DNA from: Clostridium kluyveri
Lineage (GTDB): Bacteria > Bacillota > Clostridia > Clostridiales > Clostridiaceae
Direction: 5' to 3'
Length of the DNA: 64,000 nucleotides
Assembly (NCBI RefSeq): GCF_001902295.1
Contig: NZ_CP018335.1
Coordinates: 4,390,354 to 4,454,353 of the forward strand
Every line of letters begins with the position of its first letter. Within the stretch, counting starts at the first letter, position 1. Of this stretch, positions 44,790-54,094 are shown piece by piece. The notes below the pieces were generated by a model that did not search any database, was not told where the DNA came from, and saw only the letters and a program-made list of their open reading frames with translations. The translations under genes were made by a program, and so were the position numbers.

Positions 44790-45776
44790 CTATTTTTTTA
44801 ACTTTCTATAAGGGTCGAGTTTTCTAAAATCAAATATCATATCTATAAATCCTATAATAGTATAAAATAAAGATAATCTTGACATGGCTGTAAATATTAT
44901 TATTAAGGCAGCAATCTTTTTAGACATTTTGTACTTATCTATTAAATAATATGTAATCAATGCTATCCCATCTAATAAAAGTACGAATTGAAGTATAGTC
45001 CCTGATGAATTAGCCAGATATTCTCCTATAACTATATTTTTTCTATCGAGCAGCATTCCTATAACAAGAATTAAACCAACCAATGTACCTATTCTGGTAT
45101 TCATATACCATTGACCAATTGGTTTAATTTCCTTAACTTCGTATCTTAATTTTTTAAGTACAACTAACGTTACCATATAATTTAAATAAGACGAAATAAA
45201 TGATAAAATTACAACCATAGCTGGAATAAGTCTCATAATATATTCTGGTGTAAATACCTTAAATATTTCTTCGATTACAGCAGCTTCACTGCTTGACATT
45301 CCAGCTCTTTTATACATATCTTTGCTTAATTCCATTGACTGCTTTAAACCTGCCAGCATTTCATTAACAAATCCATATATTCCACCTTTATTTATGAGCA
45401 TAGTATAAATAAACAAATAAAATATTATTCCTAAAGCAAAAGATATAGCTACAAAGATAATTGTATTTCCAAACTCTTTTTTATTTTTTATACAATATCC
45501 TAAAGTCATTCCTGTAAGCCCTATTAATAATATTGAAGCTAATGCACTTATAGGATTATAAAGCATTGCTATAAATATACCACTAGCTGCTACAGAAATC
45601 AAAGTAACCTTATAGTTTTGCCTTATATATAATATTGTTATAGGAATAGGTATTATAAAATTAATAACTATAGATAATATAGGTATATATATATTTATAA
45701 GAACTATTACTACTGTAAATGCCGTTATAATACCTGCTTCTGCTAAAGCCTTTACATTATACGTTTTACCTTGCAT
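44790..45776 (-). CDS. yybS: YybS family membrane protein (DUF2232)
   Basis: About 328 residues with roughly eight hydrophobic segments, DUF2232. Conserved partner of gdpP in Firmicutes, function unknown. The first ATG (45788) overlaps the TAA of the preceding gene. The ATG at 45776 has GGAGG five bases upstream and is slightly preferred. Confidence 0.85.
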   Translation of the reverse strand: MQGKTYNVKALAEAGIITAFTVVIVLINIYIPILSIVINFIIPIPITILYIRQNYKVTLISVAASGIFIAMLYNPISALASILLIGLTGMTLGYCIKNKKEFGNTIIFVAISFALGIIFYLFIYTMLINKGGIYGFVNEMLAGLKQSMELSKDMYKRAGMSSSEAAVIEEIFKVFTPEYIMRLIPAMVVILSFISSYLNYMVTLVVLKKLRYEVKEIKPIGQWYMNTRIGTLVGLILVIGMLLDRKNIVIGEYLANSSGTILQFVLLLDGIALITYYLIDKYKMSKKIAALIIIFTAMSRLSLFYTIIGFIDMIFDFRKLDPYRKLKK

Positions 45777-45787
45777 ATCTACCTCCA

Positions 45788-46105
45788 TTAATTTCTGTCT
45801 TTAAGATAATTATATAATTTGGTTAAATCTTTCCCATCTTTTTCTATTTTATCTTCTTCAATTATACCAATTTTTAACTTTCTTTTTATAGTTTCATCTA
45901 CGGCTGTATGAGAGTATCCTAATCTTTCTGCAAGCAAGTATAATATTATTATTGCTCCAGAAATACAATCTAATATGGCTTCTTGTGCTACATTACTTCC
46001 TTTTGTAAGTAATTTAAAAAAATCTCCTATTATACATAGAAGATCCGCCTTTAAATCCTCTATCATTTTAACATTATACATTATGTTAAAATTTTGTTTT
46101 TTCAT
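45788..46105 (-). CDS. MazG-like protein
   Basis: 105 residues. All-alpha NTP-PPase-like small protein of the MazG-like family found at this place in clostridia: MIEDLKADLLCIIGDFFKLL, EAILDCISGAIIILYLLAERLGYS, DETIKRKLKIGI. The EExxE-type metal motif of true MazG is only partly visible (DCISG), so activity is uncertain. SD GGAGGAGA. Its stop overlaps the ATG of yybS. Confidence 0.8.
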   Translation of the reverse strand: MKKQNFNIMYNVKMIEDLKADLLCIIGDFFKLLTKGSNVAQEAILDCISGAIIILYLLAERLGYSHTAVDETIKRKLKIGIIEEDKIEKDGKDLTKLYNYLKDRN

Positions 46106-46214
46106 ACAGTTCTCCTCCTATTCTTTAATTATATTTTAGTTTCTTTTATATTTTTGTGCAATAAATAGAAGTAATAGATTTAAACTTAATTGTATAATTT
46201 CAGATTAGGTTTAA

Positions 46215-46246
46215 AAAAAGTGAAGAATACAAATTCTTCACTTTTT
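46215..46246 (-). terminator. Terminator after rpsR
   Basis: 14-bp stem AAAAAGTGAAGAAT with a 4-base loop and T-rich tail, ending the rpsF-ssb-rpsR operon. Confidence 0.85.
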
Positions 46247-46248
46247 AA

Positions 46249-46503
46249 CTACTCTGTTGTAAATGGTAATAAAGCTATGTTTCTAGCCCTCTTAATCGCT
46301 CTAGTCAATTCTCTTTGATGCTTTGCACAGTTTCCAGAAATTCTTCTTGGAAGAATTTTTCCTCTTTCTGTAACATATTTTCTTAATTTATTTATATCTT
46401 TATAGTCTATAAACTCAGACTTATCCATACAAAAAGCACAAACTTTTCTCTTGGCTCTTCTTAATTTTCCGGAATTTCTTCTTCCGCCTTCTCTATTTGC
46501 CAT
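46249..46503 (-). CDS. rpsR: 30S ribosomal protein S18
   Basis: 84 residues. Basic N-terminus with REGGRRNSGKLRRAKRKV, CAFC near residue 22 (zinc-type pair with Cys lost downstream not obvious), YVTERGKILPRRISGNCAKHQR and AIKRARNIALLPF. Third gene of rpsF-ssb-rpsR. SD AAGGAGG. Confidence 0.98.
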   Translation of the reverse strand: MANREGGRRNSGKLRRAKRKVCAFCMDKSEFIDYKDINKLRKYVTERGKILPRRISGNCAKHQRELTRAIKRARNIALLPFTTE

Positions 46504-46524
46504 ACTGCTTCTCCCTCCTTACTC

Positions 46525-46965
46525 TTAAAATGGGATATCTCCCTCATCAACTGGAGTAATATCTTCTCCGTAGATATCTTCATTAAAACTTGAGTCTTTA
46601 CCAAAATCTTCAGATAGAACTTCAGTGTTATTGTCTCTTACAGACTTCTGTCCCCATTCAAGAAATTGGACTTCTTCTGCAATAACTTCAGTAACATATT
46701 TTCTAATACCGTCTCTAGATTCATAACTTCTAGTTTGGATTCTGCCACTAATGCCTATAAGCTTTCCTTTACTCATATAATTAGCAGTAGATTCAGCTTG
46801 TTTTCCCCATACAACAATGGGAATAAAGTCTGCCTCTCTCTGTCCATCTCTAGTAAATCTTCTATCAACAGCTATAGTAAAGGTAGTAACTGCTTTTCCC
46901 ATTCCTGGTGTAAATCTTAATTCCGGATCTTTAGTTAATCTTCCAATTAAAACAACTTTATTCAA
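46525..46965 (-). CDS. ssb: Single-stranded DNA-binding protein
   Basis: 146 residues. OB-fold MNKVVLIGRLTKDPELR, FTIAVDRRF, FIPIVVWGKQAE, GRIQTRSYE and the acidic C-terminal tip DEGDIPF (partner-binding). TTG start (46965) after GGTGGTG. Lies 12 bp after rpsF. Confidence 0.98.
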   Translation of the reverse strand: MNKVVLIGRLTKDPELRFTPGMGKAVTTFTIAVDRRFTRDGQREADFIPIVVWGKQAESTANYMSKGKLIGISGRIQTRSYESRDGIRKYVTEVIAEEVQFLEWGQKSVRDNNTEVLSEDFGKDSSFNEDIYGEDITPVDEGDIPF

Positions 46966-46977
46966 TTAAAACACCAC

Positions 46978-47265
46978 CTATTTTTCATCCTTTACTATTA
47001 TATGTCTAACAACTGTATCTGTAATTCTAAATACTCTATCTAACTCTTTTGGCAAAGTAGGATCAGCATTAAAAGTTATCAGGGTATAATATCCTTCGTT
47101 AACTTTTTTTATTTCATAGGCAAGCTTTCTCTTACCCCAAATATCAACGTTTTCTATTACACCTCCACCATTTTCTATTACACCTTTAAATTTTTCTACA
47201 TTAGCTTTATAACCTTCCTCATCTAATGATGGGTGTAATATAAATATAGTTTCGTATTTACCCAT
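46978..47265 (-). CDS. rpsF: 30S ribosomal protein S6
   Basis: 95 residues. YETIFILHPSLDEEG, VENVDIWGKRKLAYEI, GYYTLITFNA and ITDTVVRHIIVK are family motifs. Heterodimer partner of S18. First gene of its operon, SD GAGGAGGTG, behind a structured leader. Confidence 0.98.
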   Translation of the reverse strand: MGKYETIFILHPSLDEEGYKANVEKFKGVIENGGGVIENVDIWGKRKLAYEIKKVNEGYYTLITFNADPTLPKELDRVFRITDTVVRHIIVKDEK

Positions 47266-47275
47266 TGAATTCCAC

Positions 47276-47325
47276 CTCCTCCCCTCGGACTAATGGCTGT
47301 GATTTTCACAGCAGGGACTACGTTT
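47276..47325 (-). promoter_or_regulatory. rpsF leader, likely S6:S18 binding motif
   Basis: Minus-strand leader folds as GCTGTGA/TCACAGC hairpin with an outer pairing CCCT...AGGGG and an unpaired CCG next to it. The position just before rpsF matches the known autoregulatory S6:S18 site. Exact match to the Rfam consensus could not be tested. Confidence 0.6.
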
Positions 47326-47394
47326 TCTTATTTTACTACTTTTTCTATATAAAATCAATTAATTTTTTTAACAGCTAAAATTCACAATATATAA

Positions 47395-47604
47395 TCATAC
47401 TTCCTGTATATCAGGTGAGTTTTGCTTTATAACCTTTTTTATATTTTTTTCAAATTTACTTCTTGGAAGCATTACTATCCTGCTGCAACCACAACATTTT
47501 ATTTTTATATCAGCACCAAGTCTTATCACTTCCCATTCATTACTGCCACAAGGATGACCTTTTTTCATCTGCACTATATCACCAATATAAAAAATTTTTT
47601 TCAT
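47395..47604 (-). CDS. DUF951 family protein (YyzM-like)
   Basis: 69 residues. YIGDIVQMKKGHPCGSNEWEV, a single-domain SH3-like small protein with CCGCSR (Cys cluster) and MLPRSKFEK. DUF951 is conserved beside mscS/parB in Firmicutes, function unknown. SD AGGAGG; 4 bp from mscS stop. Confidence 0.9.
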   Translation of the reverse strand: MKKIFYIGDIVQMKKGHPCGSNEWEVIRLGADIKIKCCGCSRIVMLPRSKFEKNIKKVIKQNSPDIQEV

Positions 47605-47608
47605 ATAT

Positions 47609-48463
47609 TTATTCCTCCTTTAAAATTTTTACTGATGAATAAGGAATTTTAATATTTTCTTGTTTTAATACTTCCCATATTTGTTTTCTAAGTTTCATTT
47701 CCATATCCCATTGTGTCATTGTCTTTGTCTTACCGGCTATTCTAATAGTCACTCTATCATCTTTAATGCTTGTTATCCCCTGAACAGTCGGTCCTTCTAC
47801 AATAACAGAATTTTCATTCTTAAACTTTTCACATAATTCCGACATTATACTCATAACTCTATTTATATTTTCATCATATGCAATATCTGTATCTATAATA
47901 ATCCTAGCATTCCCTTTTGAGTGATTAGTAATTTGGGTTATAAGGCTATTTGGTATTATATGTAAATCACCATTAAAATCCCTTATTTTAGTAATTCTTA
48001 ATTCTACACTTTCTACAATACCACCTTTGTCATCTATATTTATATAATCTCCCACTGCAAATTGATCCTCAAATAATATAAAAAAGCCATTTATTATATC
48101 TTTTATAATACTCTGTGCTCCAAGTCCAAATGCCACTCCACCTATACCTGCAAAAGTCAGACCGGTTATACCTATTTTAGGCGATATTATGGCAATTATA
48201 CTAAATATGCCAAAGAAATATACTGCATATTTCAATACACTTCTTAAAATAGCTCCTATGGTTTTAGCTTTTTTATCATCCAATGAAATTTTAAAATTCT
48301 TCTGTTTTGAAACATATTTATTTATTATTTTATTTCCAATTTTAACGACAAGATACATAATGATTAATATAATTATTATTTTAAGGACTGTCTCTCCAAA
48401 ATTATATATACTTTCTTTAGGTATTTTCAATTTTTTATATATTTCAATTAAACTTTCTTTCAT
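47609..48463 (-). CDS. MscS-family small-conductance mechanosensitive channel
   Basis: 284 residues. Three or so membrane helices (about residues 22-42, 70-95, 98-125), the pore helix region TGLTFAGIGGVAFGLGAQSI, then the MscS beta domain (QFAVGDYINIDDKGGIVESV, RDFNGDLHIIPNSLI). Releases solutes on hypo-osmotic shock. SD GGGGGG. Usual neighbour of DUF951 near parAB in clostridia. Confidence 0.92.
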   Translation of the reverse strand: MKESLIEIYKKLKIPKESIYNFGETVLKIIIILIIMYLVVKIGNKIINKYVSKQKNFKISLDDKKAKTIGAILRSVLKYAVYFFGIFSIIAIISPKIGITGLTFAGIGGVAFGLGAQSIIKDIINGFFILFEDQFAVGDYINIDDKGGIVESVELRITKIRDFNGDLHIIPNSLITQITNHSKGNARIIIDTDIAYDENINRVMSIMSELCEKFKNENSVIVEGPTVQGITSIKDDRVTIRIAGKTKTMTQWDMEMKLRKQIWEVLKQENIKIPYSSVKILKEE

Positions 48464-48569
48464 ATTTCCCCCCCATTTTTAAAAATGGTATTGTCAAAAA
48501 TTTTAATATAATTTCTGACGTAACCCTTTCATTTTTAACAATTTTATATAAATAACTTGCTCCCCCCAA

Positions 48570-50291
48570 ACTTTTAGGGTAAATTAGTGATTTGCAAAGT
48601 CATAATTTCCAGCAAAGAAGAAAGGAGCAAGCTACAAGCATGATTAACGAGTTTCTTGTTAAATACATTATTTACCTACACAATATGATTAACCTATTAT
48701 TTATTCTTTTAGTTGGCAAACCCATGTTTACCCCTGCCTCTGACGAACCAGTAAAAAAGGAATATAGAAAGCTTCAGGTAGACAAAATACCTATATTTGA
48801 AATACCTGAAAAGCTTGATTATAAAGTTCTTCTACATAACTATTTTGAAAGTCACAAGAAAGAACTTACACCTGTTAAGCCACGTAAGAATAAAACTATC
48901 ATTCCTAAAGAAGTTAAGTGTCCTAAATGTGGTGCTCCCCACCAGTATCTTTACGATAATAATGGTGGCAGAGGTCAATACCTTTGTAAGGTGTGCAACA
49001 CAGTATTTAACCCTAAAAATTATTTTCAAAAGTCCGTTATTTTAAAATGTCCTTACTGTGGTAAAACACTTGAAAAAATCAAAACTCGCAAGGACTTTTA
49101 TGTGCATAAATGTAAGAATGATGAGTGTGATTTTTATAAAACCAATTTAGCTTCAATGACTAAAAAAGAAAGAGAAGACTTTAAAAATAACCCTCACAAC
49201 TATAAAGTTAGATATATAACTAGGGAATTTACTTTTGACTATAAGCCTTTTAGCAGTAAAAGCCCTGTTAAATCTAAAATTAGTCTGCCTAAAATAATGG
49301 TTTCGTCTCATACTTTAGGATTAATTATGTCTTACTACGTAAACTACCATATGTCTTCAAGACAGACGGCTTCAATAATGAGGGATATTCACGGTATTAA
49401 AATATCTCATCAAACAGTTTTAAACTACGCTGATGCTGTATCCCATGTGGTAAAGCCCTTTGTTGATAACTACAATTATGAGTTATCTAATTCTTTTTGT
49501 GGTGATGAAACATACATAAAAGTTAACGGTAAATGGCAGTATATCTTCTTTTTCTTTGACTCTGTTAAGAAAATTATTCTTTCTTATAGAGTTTCACCAA
49601 ATAGAGATACTCTTTCAGCAGTTGAAGCTTTAGACGACGTTTTATCAAAGCTTAAGGATATACCTAAAAAACTAAATTTCATTGTTGATGGTAATCCAAT
49701 CTACTTGTTGGCACAACATTTTTTCGCAAGCGAAGACATTAACTTCGATATTACTCAAGTCATAGGTCTTACAAACAATGATGACGTTTCAAAGGAATAC
49801 AGACCTTTAAAACAGATAATTGAACGTCTTAATAGAACCTTTAAAGGCAGTTATAGGACAACCTGTGGTTTTAATAGTTCAGATGGTTCTATAGCATTTG
49901 TAACATTATTTGCTGCATATTTTAATTTTCTAAGAACTCATTCAACACTTAATCATAAGGTTCCAGTTCAAATACCTGTACTTCAAAGTCTTCAAACCAT
50001 GCCAGCTCGTTGGTGTAAGCTTGTTGAACTAGCTCAAGACTATTGTATATCACAGGCTACCTCCTAAGATTTTATATCTATTTAGCTGAGCCCTAAAGCA
50101 GCTGTTGGCGTCAGCGAACCCTTGACAAACCGAATTAGACAAATTTTAAAATTGGTTTTCAGAGGGCTTTTTGTCATGTCTTTATATCTTTTCCCTTCGC
50201 CCTCTTCAAGGTAAAACAAAATTTGGATAATGTTTGTCAAGGGCAACTGCGGTTATTTGTAACAAACTTACATTTATGGGTGCCCTAAAAA
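48570..50291 (+). mobile_element. Full-length DDE insertion sequence between mscS and ytvI
   Basis: About 1.7 kb. Ends carry TTTTAGGG (48572-48579) and its complement CCCTAAAA (50283-50290), a short imperfect terminal repeat. Left side continues to TTTGCAAAG, resembling IS6-type ends. No convincing target duplication. The transposase frame is intact. 3' non-coding part (50068-50290) contains an inverted repeat AACCCTTGACAAAC / GTTTGTCAAGGG. 50292-50693 beyond it is AT-rich without a gene. Confidence 0.75.
48640..50067 (+). CDS. DDE transposase with zinc ribbons (IS6-like catalytic domain)
   Basis: About 475 residues. N-terminal half with two zinc ribbons, CPKCG...CKVC and CPYCG...CKNDEC. Then a helix-turn-helix (SSRQTASIMRDIHGIKISHQT) and an rve-type core: D in FCGDETYIKVNGKWQY, D in FIVDGNPI, and E in KQIIERLNRTFKG. 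All three acidic residues are present, so it looks active. The ATG at 48640 follows AAAGGAG (12 bases). A TTG at 48592 would add 16 residues without SD. Confidence 0.85.
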   Translation: MINEFLVKYIIYLHNMINLLFILLVGKPMFTPASDEPVKKEYRKLQVDKIPIFEIPEKLDYKVLLHNYFESHKKELTPVKPRKNKTIIPKEVKCPKCGAPHQYLYDNNGGRGQYLCKVCNTVFNPKNYFQKSVILKCPYCGKTLEKIKTRKDFYVHKCKNDECDFYKTNLASMTKKEREDFKNNPHNYKVRYITREFTFDYKPFSSKSPVKSKISLPKIMVSSHTLGLIMSYYVNYHMSSRQTASIMRDIHGIKISHQTVLNYADAVSHVVKPFVDNYNYELSNSFCGDETYIKVNGKWQYIFFFFDSVKKIILSYRVSPNRDTLSAVEALDDVLSKLKDIPKKLNFIVDGNPIYLLAQHFFASEDINFDITQVIGLTNNDDVSKEYRPLKQIIERLNRTFKGSYRTTCGFNSSDGSIAFVTLFAAYFNFLRTHSTLNHKVPVQIPVLQSLQTMPARWCKLVELAQDYCISQATS

Positions 50292-50693
50292 TTTATTATT
50301 TTATAGTTTTTCATAAACTTTTTACACTACCTTAAAAATTATAAATAAATTTAGATTATTTATAATTCATATTATTCCTTAGTCCATGCTAAAACATAGT
50401 ACATTAATTAAATACTTCTTAATCTTTCATTAATTATGCAAAATTTTACTATTATAAGTATATACAAGGCTATTATATTATTTTATAATTATTATACATA
50501 GATTATTTTAACACATGAATTTTATTTAGAATTCATATGTTAAAATATTTTAGTCCACGATATAATTATATAACAAATATGTTTTGTTTTTAATAATATA
50601 TATATGATTATTATGTAAATTAAAAATATATATTAGAATTATTATTAATAATCAAAATAATAGTAAAAATTTTATAGGAGTTGATATATACTC

Positions 50694-51749
50694 ATGAGTG
50701 ATTTGATAAATAAAATTGATAAAATTAGTATATTTTTTATAGTCTATACCATACTCTTCTTAACATTTTTTAATACTCTTGACTACACTTTACCTTTTGT
50801 CCTAGCTTTTTTATGTGCATTAGTACTTAGAAAGCCTACAATTTTTATTTCACAAAAACTAAAAATTAAAAGCGGAATTGCTTCTTTAATTACAACCTTG
50901 GTATTCTTTACAATAATAATAACTTTGTTAGTTTTAGGAATAACTACCATAAGTCAAGAAGCTATACAACTTGGGAAAAACACCCAAACATATATTTCTA
51001 AGAATTCAACTGATATATATAACTCATTTTATAAATTGCAAAAATATTATAACGATTTGGATCCTTATATAATAAATACTTTAGAAAAAAACTTTACGAA
51101 TTTTGTTACTAAGACTTCAAATATAATAGTAGATTTTTCTGGCAAACTAGTATCTTATATAATAAATCTAATAGCCACAATACCTTACATATTGATGGTG
51201 GTGCTTTTTACTTTATTAACTACATATTTTTTTACAAAGGATATGAGTTCCTCCAAGATAAATATGCAAAATTTAATACCAAACAACAAAACAGATAAAT
51301 TATTAAAAATATATTCTGAAACCAAAAAAATGTTAGGTAATTATTTACTTTCCTACATGATTATAATTTTATTTACATTTTTGGAAACCATAATAGTATT
51401 TTTAATTTTCAAAGTTAAATATGCTGTAATACTTAGCGTAATATGTGCTATAGCAGATTTACTTCCTATTCTAGGAATTGGAGCTATATATATACCTATA
51501 GCTTTTATCTACTTAATAGTATTTAAAAATTATGTTACATTTATAGGACTACTTATATGTTATATATTAGTTTCTATAATAAGGCAAATTATTGAGCCTA
51601 AAATAGTTTCATCTTCTCTTGGAATACATCCTGTAGCAGTTCTCGCAGCATTATTTATAGGATTAAAAGCAAATGGCATATCTGGAATGATATTTTGCAT
51701 ATTTTTAGTAGTATTTTTTAATATATTTAGAAAACTGGATATGTTCTAA
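50694..51749 (+). CDS. AI-2E/YtvI-family permease-like membrane protein
   Basis: 351 residues with about seven to eight hydrophobic segments in the AI-2 exporter superfamily layout: paired N-terminal helices, a soluble middle part (residues 100-160, TQTYISKNSTDIYN), then ILGIGAIYIPIAF and VSIIRQIIEPKIVSSSLG, the family signature. Matches the sporulation integral membrane protein YtvI group. SD TAGGAG, ATG 50694. Followed by a hairpin which also hides the SD of yyaC. Confidence 0.85.
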   Translation: MSDLINKIDKISIFFIVYTILFLTFFNTLDYTLPFVLAFLCALVLRKPTIFISQKLKIKSGIASLITTLVFFTIIITLLVLGITTISQEAIQLGKNTQTYISKNSTDIYNSFYKLQKYYNDLDPYIINTLEKNFTNFVTKTSNIIVDFSGKLVSYIINLIATIPYILMVVLFTLLTTYFFTKDMSSSKINMQNLIPNNKTDKLLKIYSETKKMLGNYLLSYMIIILFTFLETIIVFLIFKVKYAVILSVICAIADLLPILGIGAIYIPIAFIYLIVFKNYVTFIGLLICYILVSIIRQIIEPKIVSSSLGIHPVAVLAALFIGLKANGISGMIFCIFLVVFFNIFRKLDMF

Positions 51750-51781
51750 ATTTTATAACAAAATATATAAATTTATAGTAT

Positions 51782-51825
51782 AAAAAACCTCTATATGGTA
51801 AAGATTCTAATATAGGAGGTTTTTT
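51782..51825 (+). terminator. Terminator-like hairpin that contains the yyaC SD
   Basis: AAAAACCTCTATAT pairs with ATATAGGAGGTTTTT. The 3' arm is the yyaC SD (AGGAGG) and its T-run ends at the yyaC ATG. It may end ytvI transcription and also mask yyaC translation in read-through RNA. Confidence 0.6.
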
Positions 51826-52413
51826 ATGATTAAGAAATTAATAATAGATCCCACAGCTAAAAATTCAATATATACTTTAAGAGACACTATTAGTAATGAA
51901 ATATTTCCTATAGTCAAATCTAAAAGAACCATAGTAATACTATGTATAGGAACAGACAGATCCACTGGAGATAGTTTAGGACCTATAGTAGGAGATAAAT
52001 TAAAGTTTTTAGTAAGAAATAGAGTTGCATTATATGGAAATTTACAATATCCAGTACATGCTAAAAATATTTCCGATATAATAACTGAAATAAATTCTAA
52101 ATATAATAATCCCTTTACAATAGCAATTGACGCTTGCCTCGGTAATATTCAAAATGTAGGTAAAATAATACTAGAGTCCAAACCTCTTCATCCTGGTTCT
52201 GCTATGAATAAATCACTTCCTAAAGTAGGTGATTTAAGTATAACGGGTATTGTAAATATATGTGGTGCAATGGAGTTTATGGTTTTACAAAACACCCGAT
52301 TATTTACTGTTATGCAATTAGCTGATACAATTTCTAAAGGCGTATATCACTCTATATTAAAAACTATAGGTGGAAAAAGTAATACTAGTTTTCTCCGAAA
52401 TGTAGAGGCTTGA
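51826..52413 (+). CDS. yyaC: Spore protease YyaC
   Basis: 195 residues, YyaC/GPR-like family of putative spore proteases with hydrogenase-maturation-protease-like fold. Seen: ILCIGTDRSTGDSLGPIVG, DACLGNIQNVGKI, KVGDLSITGIVNICG, HxG in LHPGSAMNKSLP. Strong SD AGGAGG. Conserved near parAB in spore formers. Confidence 0.92.
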   Translation: MIKKLIIDPTAKNSIYTLRDTISNEIFPIVKSKRTIVILCIGTDRSTGDSLGPIVGDKLKFLVRNRVALYGNLQYPVHAKNISDIITEINSKYNNPFTIAIDACLGNIQNVGKIILESKPLHPGSAMNKSLPKVGDLSITGIVNICGAMEFMVLQNTRLFTVMQLADTISKGVYHSILKTIGGKSNTSFLRNVEA

Positions 52414-52543
52414 TATATAAAATATTTACTACTAATTTGTCTTTTTAATAAATAACATTTCATTAATTACAATATCTTTAAAAGTTCCATATGTCATTCA
52501 TTCATAAAACCAGATGATTATAATAACCTTTTAATACAAACAC

Positions 52544-52585
52544 AAAAAACTCCTTAAATTTATAAATATTCCAAAGGAGTTTTTT
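52544..52585. terminator. Bidirectional terminator between yyaC and the DUF4446 gene
   Basis: AAAAAACTCCTT / AAGGAGTTTTTT stem (12 bp) with an 18-base loop, between convergent genes. Confidence 0.8.
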
Positions 52586-52597
52586 ATTGAAATAAGA

Positions 52598-53101
52598 CTA
52601 TATTCTTTTATTTATGCAATCTTCTAAAACTTGTTGTTCCTCTTGAGATAAACCATATCTTGATAGACCACTATCTATAGGTTTAGCATAAGTAGTACTT
52701 TCATCTCTTCCATATATTCCTGTAATTATTACACCATCATTTTTTTCATCCAATAATGCTATTGAAAAACTCAAATCACTTCCTACATCTTCAAAGGCTC
52801 TATATCTTATAACAGATATTTTTTGTATACAACAACTTACTTTAGAATTCAAGTCGTTATAAAGATTTTTTATATTTTCATATTGATTTTTTACATTATC
52901 TATACTATCCAAATATCCAATAATAAATTCTTCTAAATTTTTATTATTAGAGCCTCTCATAAATTTTCTGTATCTTTTTTCCAATCTATTTAAAGACTTC
53001 AAAATTACTAAATTCATAATAAATAATATTATTATAATTATAATTAATCCAATTGTAATGTATACGTGTAATCCATTTATTAGGTTAATGATATTTTGCA
53101 T
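52598..53101 (-). CDS. DUF4446 family membrane-anchored protein
   Basis: 167 residues. One N-terminal membrane helix (about 13-35, Ile-rich), a coiled-coil-like stretch (NVKQYENIKNLYNDLN-type), then the conserved DUF4446 core VRYRAFEDVGSDLSFSIALLDEKNDGVIIT and IYGRDESTTYAKPI. Regularly found after parB in clostridia, unknown function. SD AAAGGAGA. Confidence 0.9.
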   Translation of the reverse strand: MQNIINLINGLHVYITIGLIIIIIILFIMNLVILKSLNRLEKRYRKFMRGSNNKNLEEFIIGYLDSIDNVKNQYENIKNLYNDLNSKVSCCIQKISVIRYRAFEDVGSDLSFSIALLDEKNDGVIITGIYGRDESTTYAKPIDSGLSRYGLSQEEQQVLEDCINKRI

Positions 53102-53198
53102 ATTTTTCTCCTTTCATAGAGATTAAAATGAATAATACTTTCTTTAAATTTAATAACATACCCATTATATATATATGAAAAGAATTTTTGTTTAAAAA

Positions 53199-53214
53199 TG
53201 TTTCATGTGAAACA
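53199..53214. promoter_or_regulatory. parS-like site downstream of parB
   Basis: TGTTTCATGTGAAACA, one base off the consensus TGTTTCACGTGAAACA. It lies in a 34-bp near-perfect palindrome (53190-53223), 13 bp after the parB stop, so the same sequence may also work as a terminator. Confidence 0.8.
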
Positions 53215-53226
53215 TTTTTAAACAAA

Positions 53227-54087
53227 TTAGATTTTTAATATATCCAATATTCTCTGCAAATCCTCCTGAGAATAATATTCTATTTCTATTTTACCTTTAT
53301 TTCTTTTATCCATTAATAAAACTTTTGTACCAAATAAGTTTTCTAACTTGTCTTTTATATCTAAATAATAAACATTTTGTTCTTTAGTCTGATTTTGCTG
53401 TGGTTTTTTATGTGAATTAACATTTTTAATAAGTTTTTCTACATCTCTAACAGTAAGATTTTTATCTATAATAGTTTGAGCTAGCTTATATTGTAAATCA
53501 TTACTTTCTAAGCCTAATAGGGCTCTTCCATGTCCTTCAGTAATGACTCCATCTATAAGATAATTTTGAACTCTATCATCTAAATTTAAAAGTCTCATAC
53601 AGTTAGTAATCTTAGTTCTAGATTTTCCAATTTTATTACTTAACTCTTCTTGAGTTAAATTTAACTCAGTAACCAATTTTTTATAGGCTAGAGCTTCTTC
53701 TATGGGATTTAAATCCTGTCTTTGTATATTTTCTATTAGAGAAACTTCTAAAATTTCATTACCTGATAAATTCATTATAATTACAGGTATCTCTTTTATA
53801 TTAGCTAATTTAGCAGCTCTCCATCTTCTCTCTCCTACAATTATACTGTATGTATTATCTTCAATTTCATTAACTACAAGAGGTTGTATTATACCATACT
53901 CTTTTATTGATTGAGAAAGTTCTAATATCTTGTCCTTGTCGAACTTTTTTCTAGGCTGACTTTTATTTGCAACTATGAAATCAATATCAATATATTTAAT
54001 ATCTTTTTGATTTTCTTCTCCAATGTCCAAAGTATTTTCAGGTATTAGTGCCCTAAGTCCTTTCCCTAATCCATATTTTTTATTCAA
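53227..54087 (-). CDS. parB: Chromosome partitioning protein ParB (Spo0J)
   Basis: 286 residues. CTP-dependent clamp that loads at parS and recruits SMC. Seen: KYGLGKGLRALIP (ParA-stimulating N-terminus), NKSQPRKKFD, GERRWRAAKLANIKEIP (CTP-binding box), ENIQRQDLNPIEEA, HTH with LTQEELSNKIGKSRTKITN, C-terminal dimer domain. TTG start 54087 after AAAAGGAG. 7 bp from parA. Confidence 0.97.
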   Translation of the reverse strand: MNKKYGLGKGLRALIPENTLDIGEENQKDIKYIDIDFIVANKSQPRKKFDKDKILELSQSIKEYGIIQPLVVNEIEDNTYSIIVGERRWRAAKLANIKEIPVIIMNLSGNEILEVSLIENIQRQDLNPIEEALAYKKLVTELNLTQEELSNKIGKSRTKITNCMRLLNLDDRVQNYLIDGVITEGHGRALLGLESNDLQYKLAQTIIDKNLTVRDVEKLIKNVNSHKKPQQNQTKEQNVYYLDIKDKLENLFGTKVLLMDKRNKGKIEIEYYSQEDLQRILDILKI

Positions 54088-54094
54088 ATCACAT

